Counted from the stretch's first letter, positions 32,629-41,063 are shown. The stretch is DNA of 42,706 bases from Candidatus Parvarchaeota archaeon (GCA_017608505.1 JAFCFT010000008.1:1-42706), one strand, 5' to 3'. Notes: generated by a model not told the origin, from the letters alone. Numbers and translations are program-made.

Positions 32629-33750
32629 TTATTCACCTGTAGTCTGATTGGCATCTTCTACAAGTTTTTCTAGGATATTTACAACTTTTTCTTTACTTTC
32701 TTCATTTTCGCGTTTTTTAAGCTCCATATCATAGTATGTCTTTACTTCATTAATTAAATTTCTCTTTTTTACAAGATGTCTATAAAATCCTAATAAAATG
32801 CCTGTTTTTATAAATGAGTATATTGATGCTTTTGGAAACACTGTTTTATAAAATTTTGCTACATTGTCATCTCCATCATATGCGCTCATTGAGCCTTGCG
32901 CATCCCATTCAATTTTTTCTGGACATGTTGCCATAAGTATTGTAGTAACAATAGGGCCAAAGATCTGTAATCCCCTTATAATTCTCTTTTCCCATTTACC
33001 AGCTACTGGCATGTATTGCTCCAATATGTGTGATACTAAGACAGATGCCCCTTCACTTACGCAAATCGCCAACGCAGAATATAGCTCTGTTACAAAAGGC
33101 GGTTTGCCAAACCATCCATTTTTACCATTTTTAGGATCTCCATATATTGGTTGGTCATTTCCTTCCCAATCTGTATAATTGCCTATAGGGGGATTGTAAT
33201 ATCCTTCTTCTAGAAGGCCTTTTTCTCCTTTTTTAAAATAATCATAATAATAAATAAGACTGGAAAAAGGTCCTAAGAAGGATGCCAAATTTCCTGCTAA
33301 CCACCAGTTGCTTCCAACACTGTTCAATCTGCATTCCAAAGTATTTCTTTCTGCTTCTGCAACAGAAGGATCTTTGTTTACTATTTCATGAATCTTAAAT
33401 TTGGCGTACAATTTTTTAAAGTATAAACCTTTGCCTTTGCTTTTAGAAATATAATCTCTAATATACTCGCGCATAGAATTTTCAATATTTTCTTCTGTTT
33501 GCTCTCCAGTTTCATTAAGTTTTTTGTTATATATGTTTGTAAATTTATAGTTTATTAAAAATTTAATAAAATCGTCTGCTTCTTGTTTGAATTTTTCTTC
33601 CCCTTTCTCTCCTACGTATCTTTTTAATTGTTTATCATACCTTTTCTTATAATTTTCTTCTATTAATGCCTTTACATAAGACGGCTTTATTTTCCAATAA
33701 TATTTGATTAGTTCGGAAGGATCTTCTATTGCATTGCGGTTCTCGAGCAT
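32629..33750 (-). CDS. Hypothetical membrane-associated protein
   Basis: A 373-residue protein of unknown function. The N-terminal 130 residues are charged and helical (NYKKRYDKQLKRYVGEKGEE). Hydrophobic segments follow: NWWLAGNLASFLGPFSSLIY, then LYSALAICVSEGASVLVSHI, IIRGLQIFGPIVTTILMATC and YSFIKTGILLGFYRHLV. Between the first and second lies a polar Gly/Asn/Pro-rich loop (GNYTDWEGNDQPIYGDPKNG). The C-terminus is again charged helix. A minus-strand TATA box at 33771-33780 places the start of transcription at the ATG (leaderless). First gene of the operon that ends with the giant surface protein. Confidence 0.62.
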   Translation of the reverse strand: MLENRNAIEDPSELIKYYWKIKPSYVKALIEENYKKRYDKQLKRYVGEKGEEKFKQEADDFIKFLINYKFTNIYNKKLNETGEQTEENIENSMREYIRDYISKSKGKGLYFKKLYAKFKIHEIVNKDPSVAEAERNTLECRLNSVGSNWWLAGNLASFLGPFSSLIYYYDYFKKGEKGLLEEGYYNPPIGNYTDWEGNDQPIYGDPKNGKNGWFGKPPFVTELYSALAICVSEGASVLVSHILEQYMPVAGKWEKRIIRGLQIFGPIVTTILMATCPEKIEWDAQGSMSAYDGDDNVAKFYKTVFPKASIYSFIKTGILLGFYRHLVKKRNLINEVKTYYDMELKKRENEESKEKVVNILEKLVEDANQTTGE

Positions 33751-33770
33751 GAAGTTTTTTCCTAATTTTT

Positions 33771-33780
33771 TACTTATAAA
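33771..33780 (-). promoter_or_regulatory. TATA box for the surface-protein operon
   Basis: Minus-strand CATTTATAAG, about 26 bases upstream of ATG 33750. It lies only a few bases downstream of the 3' end of the tRNA gene on the same strand, so termination of the tRNA and initiation of the operon happen almost at the same place. Confidence 0.5.
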
Positions 33781-33792
33781 TGTTTCGATTGA

Positions 33793-33866
33793 TGAGGCGG
33801 CGGAGATTTGAACTCCGGTCTCAGCGTCCCGAACGCTGGGTCCTAACCAAGCTAGACTACCGCCCC
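33793..33866 (-). tRNA. tRNA-Pro (anticodon CGG)
   Basis: Read on the minus strand the 74-base sequence folds into a full cloverleaf. Acceptor stem GGGGCGG pairs with CCGCCTC (one G-U), T8 and A9, D stem GTCT/GGAC, anticodon stem CAGCG/CGCTG with loop TTCGGGA (anticodon CGG, reading CCG), a 4-base variable loop AGAC, T stem CGGAG/CTCCG with loop TTCAAAT, and discriminator A73. There is no intron and no encoded CCA. A TATA-like element lies at 33901-33910. Confidence 0.93.
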
Positions 33867-33892
33867 ATAGCCCCTGGCGACTACCGCCCCAT
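33855..33892. repeat. 14-bp direct repeat: 5' end of tRNA-Pro copied into its leader
   Basis: GACTACCGCCCCAT occurs at 33855-33868 (covering the first 12 bases of the tRNA on the other strand plus 2) and again at 33879-33892, 24 bp upstream of the tRNA in its transcription direction. The copy would lie at or just before the transcription start. It can be the scar of an insertion or slipped replication, or part of a leader that can pair with the acceptor 3' strand. Confidence 0.8.
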
Positions 33893-33900
33893 CTTACGCT

Positions 33901-33920
33901 TGTATAAAAAACTTTATAAT
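33901..33920. promoter_or_regulatory. Divergent TATA elements for tRNA-Pro and secF
   Basis: TGTATAAAAA (33901-33910), read on the minus strand, could start the tRNA precursor near 33880, leaving a leader of roughly a dozen bases. ACTTTATAAT (33911-33920), read on the plus strand, would start transcription near 33942, six bases before the secF ATG. Confidence 0.45.
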
Positions 33921-33947
33921 GATATTTATTGTTTTGTGTTAATATTC

Positions 33948-34835
33948 ATGTTTAAGAAATTATTTGAAATTTATGAAGTGCATTATAAGAAACTGCTTGT
34001 AATTCCTATAATCATACTTTTAACTTCGCTTAGCATTATTGTGTACACAAAAGCAACTACTGGCGAGTTTTTTAAAAAAGACATAAGTCTAAAGGGCGGA
34101 ACAAGCATAACAGTGTATACTAACAAGACTTATGACCTTGATGATCTCAGAGAATGGGCTGTAAGCGAGTGGGGTCCTGATTCAAGCATAATTCACATTG
34201 TAGACCCAATATCCGGAAGTGTTGTTGGTTACGAATTTAGAACTTCAGCAGAGTTGGAAAGAGACGAAGCAGTCAATTCTTTAAGCAAAAAGCTTGGTGT
34301 GAAGCTAAACAATGAGAATTTTAACATGGGAGTCCAGTCAGCGCTTGTTGCTTCTAACTTTTTTACAGATTCGCTTTTAATAATTATGATTTCATTCATT
34401 CTTATGGGCTGCGTAACGCTTTATTATTTTAGAAGCCTTCTTCCAAGTTTTTCAATCCTGCTTTCAACAGCTGCAGATGTTGTAAATATTATAGCAGTGC
34501 TAAATGTCATTGGCGCAAGCATAAGCGTTGCAAGCATTGGCGCATTGCTCATGCTAATTGCGTACTCAACAGACAGCGACATACTTTTAGCTACAAACAT
34601 TATCAAGCGAAAAGAAGGCACGCTTTTTGAAAGATTAAAAAGGTCGCTTAAAACAGAGTTTACTATGAGTCTTGCTGCAATAACAACTTATTCTGTAATG
34701 CTTATGCTTACAAACATTGACTTGATTAAAAGCATTGCTCTTGTGCTTTTAATTGGTTCTTTAAGCGATGTTGTAAATACGTACATCTTAAGCGCAGGGC
34801 TTCAAAGAATATATTTGGAGAGTAGGAAGAAATGA
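33948..34835 (+). CDS. secF: Protein-export membrane protein SecF
   Basis: With ATG 33948 the protein has 295 residues; the frame is open further upstream, but that part crosses the tRNA and is not coding. SecF works with SecD to drive late steps of Sec export across the cytoplasmic membrane. Six membrane segments are visible (first LLVIPIIILLTSLSIIVY). The exported loop starts with the family motif KDISLKGGTSITVY, and the C-terminal block has AYSTDSDILLATNIIKRKEG and SIALVLLIGSLSDVVNTYIL. Its stop overlaps secD by 4 bases (ATGA), so the two are coupled, in the archaeal order secF-secD. Confidence 0.93.
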   Translation: MFKKLFEIYEVHYKKLLVIPIIILLTSLSIIVYTKATTGEFFKKDISLKGGTSITVYTNKTYDLDDLREWAVSEWGPDSSIIHIVDPISGSVVGYEFRTSAELERDEAVNSLSKKLGVKLNNENFNMGVQSALVASNFFTDSLLIIMISFILMGCVTLYYFRSLLPSFSILLSTAADVVNIIAVLNVIGASISVASIGALLMLIAYSTDSDILLATNIIKRKEGTLFERLKRSLKTEFTMSLAAITTYSVMLMLTNIDLIKSIALVLLIGSLSDVVNTYILSAGLQRIYLESRKK

Positions 34836-36409
34836 AACTTTCAAAAGTGCTTTTAGAATGGAGAATTCTTTTATTCATATTGCTGATTCTTGTGTCTGTT
34901 TATGCAATACATCCTTTTAAGCGCATTGACGGCGTTTTAGTAGAGGGAGTGCGCTCTCCAGCAGCTCAAAGCGGTCTAAAAGTGGGATACATAATAACAA
35001 AAGTAAACGGCAGCCCTGTCAAGAATCTTGCAGATTACAATGAATTAATAAGTCAATATAACCCAGGAGACATAGTCAGGCTTTCATACAAAGTTGAAAA
35101 ATTCCCTTACTTTTATGTTGAAGAGGATGCATATCCTTTTATTGCAATAGAAAAAGAAAACAAGACTTATCTTGGACTGAATGTGGGGCGCGTAAAGGAT
35201 TCTAATCTTGTTTTTGGGCTTGAGATAGAGGGAGGGACAAAAGTTTTGCTCACGCCAAATAAAACTTTAAACAGCGCAGAAATTGACAACATTCTTGAGG
35301 TCTTAAGGCAAAGGCTTAATTTGTTTGGATTAAAAGAAGTGCCTGTTAATTTTGTCACAGACCTTTCAGGCACCCAATATATACGCATTGAGTTTGCAGG
35401 CGCAACAGAAAGTGATGTCAAAACTTTGCTTGAAAAAGAAGGCGAGTTCGAAGGAAGGATTGGCAACCAAACTGTTTTTAGCGGAGACGACATTTTGTCT
35501 GTGTGCATTTCAGGCATCCAATGCCATGTTGGCTTGCAGCCTGTTTATGTTGAAGAAAGCGGAGGCAAAAATCAGATTGCATGGCGCTTTTCGTTCCAAA
35601 TAGACATATCCCCTACTGCTGCTGAAAGATTTGCAAACATCACTAGCGCTCTGCCTGTTGGCGAGTGCGTAAGAAACGTTTGCTACTTAAATGAGACACT
35701 TGATTTGCTTTTAGACGGTCAGCCAATAGAAGATGGGAGTCTGCGCCTTCCAACAAGCGTTCAAGGGCAAGTCTTAACAAAAGCAACAATTGTAGGGATG
35801 AGGTCTACAAAAATTGAGGCGCAAAACGAGATGAGGAGGCTTCAAGCAATACTGCAGTCAAGAAAACTTCCAGTAAAGCTTAATATTGTCAAAGTCGAGA
35901 CCTTAAGCCCTGTGCTTGGGAGGGAGTTTGCAAACAACATTTTCATAGTTTTCATAGTCTCTTTGCTTGTTGTTGATTTGATAATAGGTCTAAGATACAG
36001 GAATTACAAAATCATATTTTTAATAATTCTTGTTGTATTTGTTGAAATAATAAGCACTTTAGGAGTTGCAGCTCTTATTGGCTGGACCCTTGACCTTGCG
36101 TCAATTGCAGGCATTCTTGGCGCAGTAGGAACCGGCCTTGACGATCAAATCATAATAACTGACGAAGTGCTAAGAGGAGAAAAAAGCGATGTGAAAAAAA
36201 GCTTTAAAAGAAGGATTAAAAACGCATTCTTTGTAGTGTTTGCGTCTTTTTCTGCAACATTTGCCAGCATGGTGCCTTTAATTGCTGCTGGAGGAGGGTT
36301 GCTTAGGGGTTTTGCAGTGACAACAATAATAGGAATTGTTATAGGAGTGTCGATAACAAGGCCTGCTTATGCTAGAATGCTTGAACTTGTATTAAAAGAA
36401 TCAGCTTAA
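34832..36409 (+). CDS. secD: Protein-export membrane protein SecD with PDZ-like insertion
   Basis: A 525-residue SecD, partner of SecF. The first membrane segment (RILLFILLILVSVYAI) is followed, before the usual motif LVFGLEIEGGTKVLLTP, by an extra segment of about 60 residues that reads as a PDZ domain (GVRSPAAQSGLKVGYIITKV, NGSPVKNLADYNELI). Then come the P1 domain (LRQRLNLFGLKEVPVNF) and five membrane helices in the C-terminal half (NNIFIVFIVSLLVVDLIIGL, IAGILGAVGTGLDDQIIITD, GFAVTTIIGIVIGVSITRPA). The GTGLDDQIIITDE motif is the SecD proton-relay region. The 3' end overlaps the convergent NAC gene by 9 bases. Confidence 0.92.
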   Translation: MKLSKVLLEWRILLFILLILVSVYAIHPFKRIDGVLVEGVRSPAAQSGLKVGYIITKVNGSPVKNLADYNELISQYNPGDIVRLSYKVEKFPYFYVEEDAYPFIAIEKENKTYLGLNVGRVKDSNLVFGLEIEGGTKVLLTPNKTLNSAEIDNILEVLRQRLNLFGLKEVPVNFVTDLSGTQYIRIEFAGATESDVKTLLEKEGEFEGRIGNQTVFSGDDILSVCISGIQCHVGLQPVYVEESGGKNQIAWRFSFQIDISPTAAERFANITSALPVGECVRNVCYLNETLDLLLDGQPIEDGSLRLPTSVQGQVLTKATIVGMRSTKIEAQNEMRRLQAILQSRKLPVKLNIVKVETLSPVLGREFANNIFIVFIVSLLVVDLIIGLRYRNYKIIFLIILVVFVEIISTLGVAALIGWTLDLASIAGILGAVGTGLDDQIIITDEVLRGEKSDVKKSFKRRIKNAFFVVFASFSATFASMVPLIAAGGGLLRGFAVTTIIGIVIGVSITRPAYARMLELVLKESA

Positions 36410-36724
36410 TTTTAAAATGGCTTCTGCAATGTCTCCTTCTGTCTCTGCCAAGGCGTCAATTACTTCTTCTCTGCTTTTTCCAGTTTTTTCCATTATTAAT
36501 TTTATGTCCTCTTCTGTCACTTCTATCATTTCTTCAGCTTCTTCTTCAGTAACTTGTCCGCTTACTTGAAACGCGTCGCGCCCGCCTATTTTCATGCGCT
36601 GAACTATTGGGTTTTTAATCACTATGTTTTTTTCAGGCGTTTTAATTACAACTTCTATTGCTTTTATTTCTTCAACATTTAACTGCTTCATTACTTTGCG
36701 CATCATTGAAGGATCAATCATCAT
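36401..36724 (-). CDS. nac: Nascent polypeptide-associated complex protein (archaeal NAC)
   Basis: A 107-residue ribosome-associated chaperone of emerging polypeptides. N-terminal part MRKVMKQLNVEEIKAIEVVI leads into the NAC beta-barrel domain (about 28-62, PIVQRMKIGGRDAFQVSGQV). The C-terminus (about 70-107) is a UBA domain: TEEDIKLIMEKTGKSREEVI then ALAETEGDIAEAILKL. Size and domain order are those of archaeal NAC homodimers. It is read together with the upstream zinc-ribbon/Hsp20-like gene, 3 bases away. Confidence 0.93.
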   Translation of the reverse strand: MMIDPSMMRKVMKQLNVEEIKAIEVVIKTPEKNIVIKNPIVQRMKIGGRDAFQVSGQVTEEEAEEMIEVTEEDIKLIMEKTGKSREEVIDALAETEGDIAEAILKLS

Positions 36725-36727
36725 TTT

Positions 36728-37246
36728 TTACACCCTAAGTATTAACTCTAACACGCCTTTTTTAAATTTTTTACTCTCAAGCACGTACTCTTTTGGAACG
36801 TGCAAGACCTTGAAATACCCTTTGTTTTTTGCAACTGCCCTGACTTCTATTGACTCGCCAACTCTTAAAAGGGATATGTTTTCCATTTTTTTCACGCCTG
36901 GCAATTCCACTTTTATTTTCATTTCATTTAAGAACTTGCTTATTTCTGCTTTTGGCTCTATTGGATTTTCAGGCATTTTAAGAAATTTTGATGCAGTCCC
37001 TCTGCTTGCGCCCTTGCCTGACTTGAATTTTATTATTGGTCCTTTGCCAGTGCTTATTTTAATTGTAAAGCATTGTTTTTCAGGCTTGCGCTTTATTTTA
37101 ATTCCAAAGCCTGACAAAAGTCTTTTAAATTCATTTGCAAATTCTGACTCTCCTGGAAGAGTGTATCCGCAATATGCGCAATATCTCCAATCCCTTCCAA
37201 CTTTTTCTCCGCAACCAGGGCACTTTCTCACGTATCTTTTAATCAT
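36728..37246 (-). CDS. Zinc ribbon fused to an Hsp20/alpha-crystallin-like domain
   Basis: A 172-residue protein. The N-terminus is a zinc ribbon (C9, C12, C23, C26: RKCPGCGEKVGRDWRYCAYC). A linker rich in Lys and Gly follows. The last 80 residues resemble an Hsp20/CS beta sandwich: MKIKVELPGVKKMENISLLR, GESIEVRAVAKNKGYFKVLH, then VPKEYVLESKKFKKGVLELI. The ELPGV...NI...GESIEVRA pattern is typical of small heat-shock proteins. It lies 3 bases upstream of NAC in the same operon, which suggests a role in co-translational folding or on ribosomes (inference). Confidence 0.68.
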   Translation of the reverse strand: MIKRYVRKCPGCGEKVGRDWRYCAYCGYTLPGESEFANEFKRLLSGFGIKIKRKPEKQCFTIKISTGKGPIIKFKSGKGASRGTASKFLKMPENPIEPKAEISKFLNEMKIKVELPGVKKMENISLLRVGESIEVRAVAKNKGYFKVLHVPKEYVLESKKFKKGVLELILRV

Positions 37247-37312
37247 ATAAACAAATAAAAGACTTTTGCAGTATCAAAATATTTTTAAATAAAAAACAAG
37301 ACCTCTCTTATT

Positions 37313-37762
37313 ATGGTGGACATTAATGGCGTTGTTTTAGAAAAGCAATCATTTGAAGATTTGACATTAAAATTAAAAAAATATGGTTTTTATAAGGTCT
37401 GCGCTACTGTTGAGCTTGAAAACGAAATTCCTGGCGTTGGCAAAAGAATAACAAATATTTTATATAAAACAGATGATAGGGATGATGCGTACAAAAATTA
37501 TTCGAAAATTAAAGAATTCATTGAAAATGGAGATTATTGTTTAATGATAAATCATACTAAAGGATATTTTGAATTGCTTGTTCCATCAAAAGCAGAAATA
37601 TTAAAGCTAGCAGGAAAACTTGTGCGAGAAGGATTTACTTTTGAAGAATGGAAAAAAAGGCTTGAAAGATACAAGAAACTTGAAAACGACTTAGGTGTCA
37701 AATTGTATTATAATGTTCCTTTAAATTATCATACGTCTTATGATTTTGCGCCAATTAATTAA
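37313..37762 (+). CDS. Hypothetical protein
   Basis: A 149-residue soluble protein, charged, with a mixed alpha/beta pattern: FYKVCATVELENEIPG, then KRITNILYKTDDRDDAY, GYFELLVPSKAEILKL and a long charged helix (TFEEWKKRLERYKKLENDLG). The C-terminus is aromatic and polar (YYNVPLNYHTSYDFAPIN). No metal or nucleotide motif is visible. A TATA-like run (TTTTTAAAT, about 37281-37289) sits about 27 bases before the ATG, so the gene is probably leaderless. It stands between NAC/Hsp20-like and thermosome genes, but I cannot name a family. Confidence 0.6.
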   Translation: MVDINGVVLEKQSFEDLTLKLKKYGFYKVCATVELENEIPGVGKRITNILYKTDDRDDAYKNYSKIKEFIENGDYCLMINHTKGYFELLVPSKAEILKLAGKLVREGFTFEEWKKRLERYKKLENDLGVKLYYNVPLNYHTSYDFAPIN

Positions 37763-37767
37763 CAAAA

Positions 37768-37820
37768 ACTTTTTAAGTGACTCTTTAGTTTATTCAAAAC
37801 TCAATAAGGGAAGGGGTGAT
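37768..37820 (+). promoter_or_regulatory. Thermosome promoter and strong ribosome-binding site
   Basis: ACTTTTTAAG (37768-37777) is the likely TATA element. Unlike most genes here, the thermosome has a leader with a strong Shine-Dalgarno stretch, AGGGGTGAT (37812-37820), five bases before ATG 37826, which fits high expression. Confidence 0.55.
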
Positions 37821-37825
37821 TTTTT

Positions 37826-39448
37826 ATGACTGAAATTAAGCCACAGCAGGTTTTGATTTTGCCTGAAGGTTACACTAGGAGCCAAAAAAGAGATGCTCAA
37901 AGCAACAATATCATGGCAGCCAAGCTAGTTGCAGAAACTGTAAGAACAACGCTTGGTCCCAAAGGAATGGATAAAATGCTTGTCGATGCAATGGGCGACG
38001 TTGTGATAACAAATGACGGCGTCACAATACTTGACGAGATGGAAATAGAGCATCCAGCAGCTAAAATGATTGTAGAAATAGCAAAAACTCAAGAAGAAGA
38101 GGTCGGAGACGGCACTACAACGGCAGTAGTTATTGCTGGCGAACTTCTTAAAAAAGCAGAGGACTTGCTTGACCAAGACGTTCATCCAACAGTAATTGCA
38201 AAGGGCTACAGAATGGCTGCTGAAAAAGCGTACGAGATTCTTTCAAAAATAGCAATTAAAGCAGACCCGAACAACACAAAGATGCTGACACAGCTTGCAA
38301 AGACAAGCATTAGCACAAAAGCTCCTGGCGAAGCAGACGCTTTAATAAAACGCGTTGTAGAAGCTGTTCAAAGAGTTGTTGAGAACAACACATTTAATCC
38401 AGACGACATAAAAATACAGAAAAAAGTTGGAAAAAGCGTTGACGACTCAGAGCTTGTTTCAGGCATAATAATTGACAAAGAAAGAGTTTCTCCAGCAATG
38501 CCAAAAAGAGTGGAAAATGCAAAAATTGCGCTAGTTGCGCAAAGCCTTGAAATTGAAAAGACAGAGACTGATGCAAAAATTACAATATCAAGCCCAGAGC
38601 AATTGCAGTCTTTCCTTGACCAGGAGGAGAAAATGCTAAAAGACATGGTTGAAAAAGTAGTATCTTCAGGAGCTAATGTATTGCTTTGCCAGAAAGGAAT
38701 TGACGATGTTGCGCAGCACTTCTTAACAAAGAAGGGAATCTTTGCTGTTAAAAACATTAGCTCTTCAGACATGGACAAGCTTGCAAGAGCAACTGGTGGA
38801 ACTGTTGTTAAAGACTTAGATGACTTAAATGAAGCAGACCTTGGATATGCGAAAGTTGTTGAAGAGCTAAAGATTGGAAACGACAACATGGTCTTTATTA
38901 GGGACTGCAAGAATCCTAAAGCAGTAAGCTTGCTTATAAGAGGGGGAACAGAGCACGTAATTGACGAGGCAGAGCGTTCAGTAAAAGATGCTCTTGGAGT
39001 TTTAAAAGCAGCAATTGAAGAAGGGCTGATAGTTGCTGGCGGTGGAGCTCCTGAAATAGAGCTTACAAGACAAATAAACAAATACGCTGAAAAGCTTTCA
39101 GGCAGAGAGCAGCTTGCAGTAAAAGCCTTTGGAGACGCCTTGGAAACAATCCCAAGAACGCTTGCAGAAAATGCAGGATTAGACCCAATTGACATAATTG
39201 TCAATTTAAAGGCAGCGCACGACTCAGGCAAACTGTGGGCAGGAGTTGACGTGTTTAAGGGCAAAGTGGCTGACATGATGGCGCAAGGCGTAGTCGAGCC
39301 TTTAAAAGTAAAGGTTCAAGCAATTACAAGCGCTTCAGAAGTTGCACAGATGATACTAAGAATTGACGACGTCATTGCTGCAGGCAAGCTTAAAGAAAGC
39401 GAGAAAGGTCCGCAAGGCGGCGGAATGGGCGGAATGCCTCCAATGTAA
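37826..39448 (+). CDS. thsA: Thermosome subunit (group II chaperonin)
   Basis: A 540-residue subunit of the double-ring archaeal chaperonin that refolds proteins with ATP. Conserved blocks: [59 protein letters not shown] (the GDGTT ATP motif), [15 protein letters not shown] in the apical domain, [18 protein letters not shown] and [11 protein letters not shown]. It ends with the typical Gly/Met tail [10 protein letters not shown]. No second subunit is seen in this window. A T-rich stretch separates its end from the convergent ATPase gene. Confidence 0.97.
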   Translation: MTEIKPQQVLILPEGYTRSQKRDAQSNNIMAAKLVAETVRTTLGPKGMDKMLVDAMGDVVITNDGVTILDEMEIEHPAAKMIVEIAKTQEEEVGDGTTTAVVIAGELLKKAEDLLDQDVHPTVIAKGYRMAAEKAYEILSKIAIKADPNNTKMLTQLAKTSISTKAPGEADALIKRVVEAVQRVVENNTFNPDDIKIQKKVGKSVDDSELVSGIIIDKERVSPAMPKRVENAKIALVAQSLEIEKTETDAKITISSPEQLQSFLDQEEKMLKDMVEKVVSSGANVLLCQKGIDDVAQHFLTKKGIFAVKNISSSDMDKLARATGGTVVKDLDDLNEADLGYAKVVEELKIGNDNMVFIRDCKNPKAVSLLIRGGTEHVIDEAERSVKDALGVLKAAIEEGLIVAGGGAPEIELTRQINKYAEKLSGREQLAVKAFGDALETIPRTLAENAGLDPIDIIVNLKAAHDSGKLWAGVDVFKGKVADMMAQGVVEPLKVKVQAITSASEVAQMILRIDDVIAAGKLKESEKGPQGGGMGGMPPM

Positions 39449-39466
39449 TTATTTTAATTTTTCTTT
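39449..39466. terminator. T-rich spacer between convergent genes
   Basis: TTATTTTAATTTTTC type sequence directly after the thermosome stop. Archaeal transcription commonly ends at T-tracts without a hairpin; this 18-base spacer is the only room for it. Confidence 0.35.
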
Positions 39467-40819
39467 TCATATTCCCTTAAGCGCTTTGCTTAAGTCTGCC
39501 AAATCAAGACAATGCACTGGTTTTCCTTCAAATTCTGTTATTTTTTTGGCAAAGGACTTTGCAAAAACAGCGTAAGACTCTTTTCTGCTGTCATTGTTCC
39601 ACAAGACATGTTTAGACTTTTGGCTTAATTCGCTTGCAATTTTTAGCGCATTAACTTTGTCCTGCCATTTGCATTCAACGAACATTATTTCATTTTTCTC
39701 GTTATTAATCGCAATAAAATCAATCTCATTGTCTTTATGCCACCAGTTTCCAATATTAGTATATGAAAAAATATTCAAATCCTGGAATAGCTCCATGCAG
39801 ACGCTTTCAAAACATTTTCCAACATAAGAATTGAATTCTTTAATAATTGATTTAAAAACATCGTTTTCCAAACCTTGCTCTATCATAGCTTTGTTCTTAA
39901 AAACAAATTTAAACCAAAATGAATAAAAGTTGTCTTTAATCTTGTATCTTGTAGTTTTAGTTTTTATCTTTTTTTCAGTTATTGGATGATCTTTTCTTAA
40001 AATCCCAACTCTTTCTAAAACAAGCAAGTATTTTGGGAGTTTATAATTTTCTATTTTACTAAAAGTTGCTATGTCATGGAATCGCGAATAGCCTTGAACT
40101 ATTGCAAGAAGTATGGAAACATAAGGGGAAGGGTTCCTGAATTCCTCAAAAAAAAGGTTCATAGGCTCGTTATACAAGAATGAGGTCTTATCTAGTATTT
40201 TTCTCTTAATGTTCTCATAAACATTTAATTTTGGATCAAATTCTTCCAAATACCTAGGAACGCCCCCTAAAACTGAATAGGCCTTTACCAAGTCTTCGAA
40301 GCTGTAATGTTTCAAAAATCCACTTATATATTTGAATTTTAAAGGTCTTAGATGAATTTCATAAGTTTTTCTTCCATACAATGCAGAACCGTATCCTTTT
40401 GCAATCTTGTGAATAGTTGAAATTATTGAACCGCAAAGAATTATTTTTTTATTAGTTTCTTTTATTTTTTCCCACCATCTTTGAAGCTGAGTTGGCCACG
40501 CCTTGTTTACATGATAAAGATATTGAAATTCGTCAATTATAATTACGTCGTATTTGCATTTATAAATGTACTTAAAAAAATCCTCCCAATTATTGAACTT
40601 TACAAATTCATCTTTTATTTGGTTTGACAAGATTTCCAGCACATTTTTTGAAATATCTGCTAACAAATACAAAGCTCCTGTTTTTTTAGCAAATTCAATT
40701 AACAATCTGCTTTTGCCAATTCTTCGTCTGCCATAAAGCAACACTAATTCAGCCCTCTTTGATTTCGCAATTTCAAACAGCTTGTTTAATTCTTCAACTC
40801 TGTCAATAAAAATACTCAT
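39467..40819 (-). CDS. Archaeal AAA-type ATPase with C-terminal nuclease-like domain (ATPase_2/DUF234 type)
   Basis: A 450-residue member of the archaeal ATPase family. Walker A is GRRRIGKS (G30-S37), Walker B IIIDEFQYL, and a sensor-like IILCGSIIST; all in the first 150 residues. A winged-helix region follows (about 220-300). The C-terminal domain has NEIDFIAINNEKNEIMFVEC then KW, the E-x-D...E-C-K arrangement of PD-(D/E)XK-like nucleases found in DUF234. Such proteins are numerous and often mobile in archaea, and some behave like defence or toxin-related genes; the role here is open. Its codon style is AT-rich. Convergent with the thermosome. Confidence 0.87.
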   Translation of the reverse strand: MSIFIDRVEELNKLFEIAKSKRAELVLLYGRRRIGKSRLLIEFAKKTGALYLLADISKNVLEILSNQIKDEFVKFNNWEDFFKYIYKCKYDVIIIDEFQYLYHVNKAWPTQLQRWWEKIKETNKKIILCGSIISTIHKIAKGYGSALYGRKTYEIHLRPLKFKYISGFLKHYSFEDLVKAYSVLGGVPRYLEEFDPKLNVYENIKRKILDKTSFLYNEPMNLFFEEFRNPSPYVSILLAIVQGYSRFHDIATFSKIENYKLPKYLLVLERVGILRKDHPITEKKIKTKTTRYKIKDNFYSFWFKFVFKNKAMIEQGLENDVFKSIIKEFNSYVGKCFESVCMELFQDLNIFSYTNIGNWWHKDNEIDFIAINNEKNEIMFVECKWQDKVNALKIASELSQKSKHVLWNNDSRKESYAVFAKSFAKKITEFEGKPVHCLDLADLSKALKGI

Positions 40820-40913
40820 AATAATTATTAATATGATAATGTTTTTAAATTTTGTTCTCTTAAAATAGAAGAATTATTTTGAATTTGTTTAAAAATTTCA
40901 TATCTTTAAAATC

Positions 40914-41063
40914 ATGGGAAAACTTACTGAAAGTAATTACTCAAGCATTTTAAATCAGTTAAAGATACAACATTGCGAAAAAAGCAAAGGAACTGAAGTA
41001 TGTATTTTAAAAGTAGTGCCAAGAGGAGGGAATCCAGAAACTGCGGAAGCACTTTTGAAATAA
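40914..41063 (+). CDS. Small ORF, possibly the first half of a frameshifted gene
   Basis: A 49-residue frame from ATG 40914 (MGKLTESNYSSILNQLKIQH, then EVCILKVVPRGGNPETAEAL). It looks like a real small protein with a beta strand and a PRGG turn. It stops at 41061-41063, inside an overlapping ORF in another frame that continues as an amphipathic helix. Joining both would need one extra base. I do not know a family. Confidence 0.4.
   Translation: MGKLTESNYSSILNQLKIQHCEKSKGTEVCILKVVPRGGNPETAEALLK

Noticed and set aside
33867..33892. Second tRNA gene
   Set aside because: Only the first 12 bases of the tRNA are repeated; no D-arm, anticodon arm or T-arm follows.
33780..33947. N-terminal extension of SecF
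   Set aside because: The frame runs through the tRNA-Pro gene on the other strand; the TATA box at 33911-33920 and the SecF family length favour ATG 33948.
38368..39276. Long minus-strand open frame of 302 codons
   Set aside because: It is antisense to the thermosome gene, whose protein is unmistakable; the frame is Ser-rich and results from the codon bias of the sense strand.
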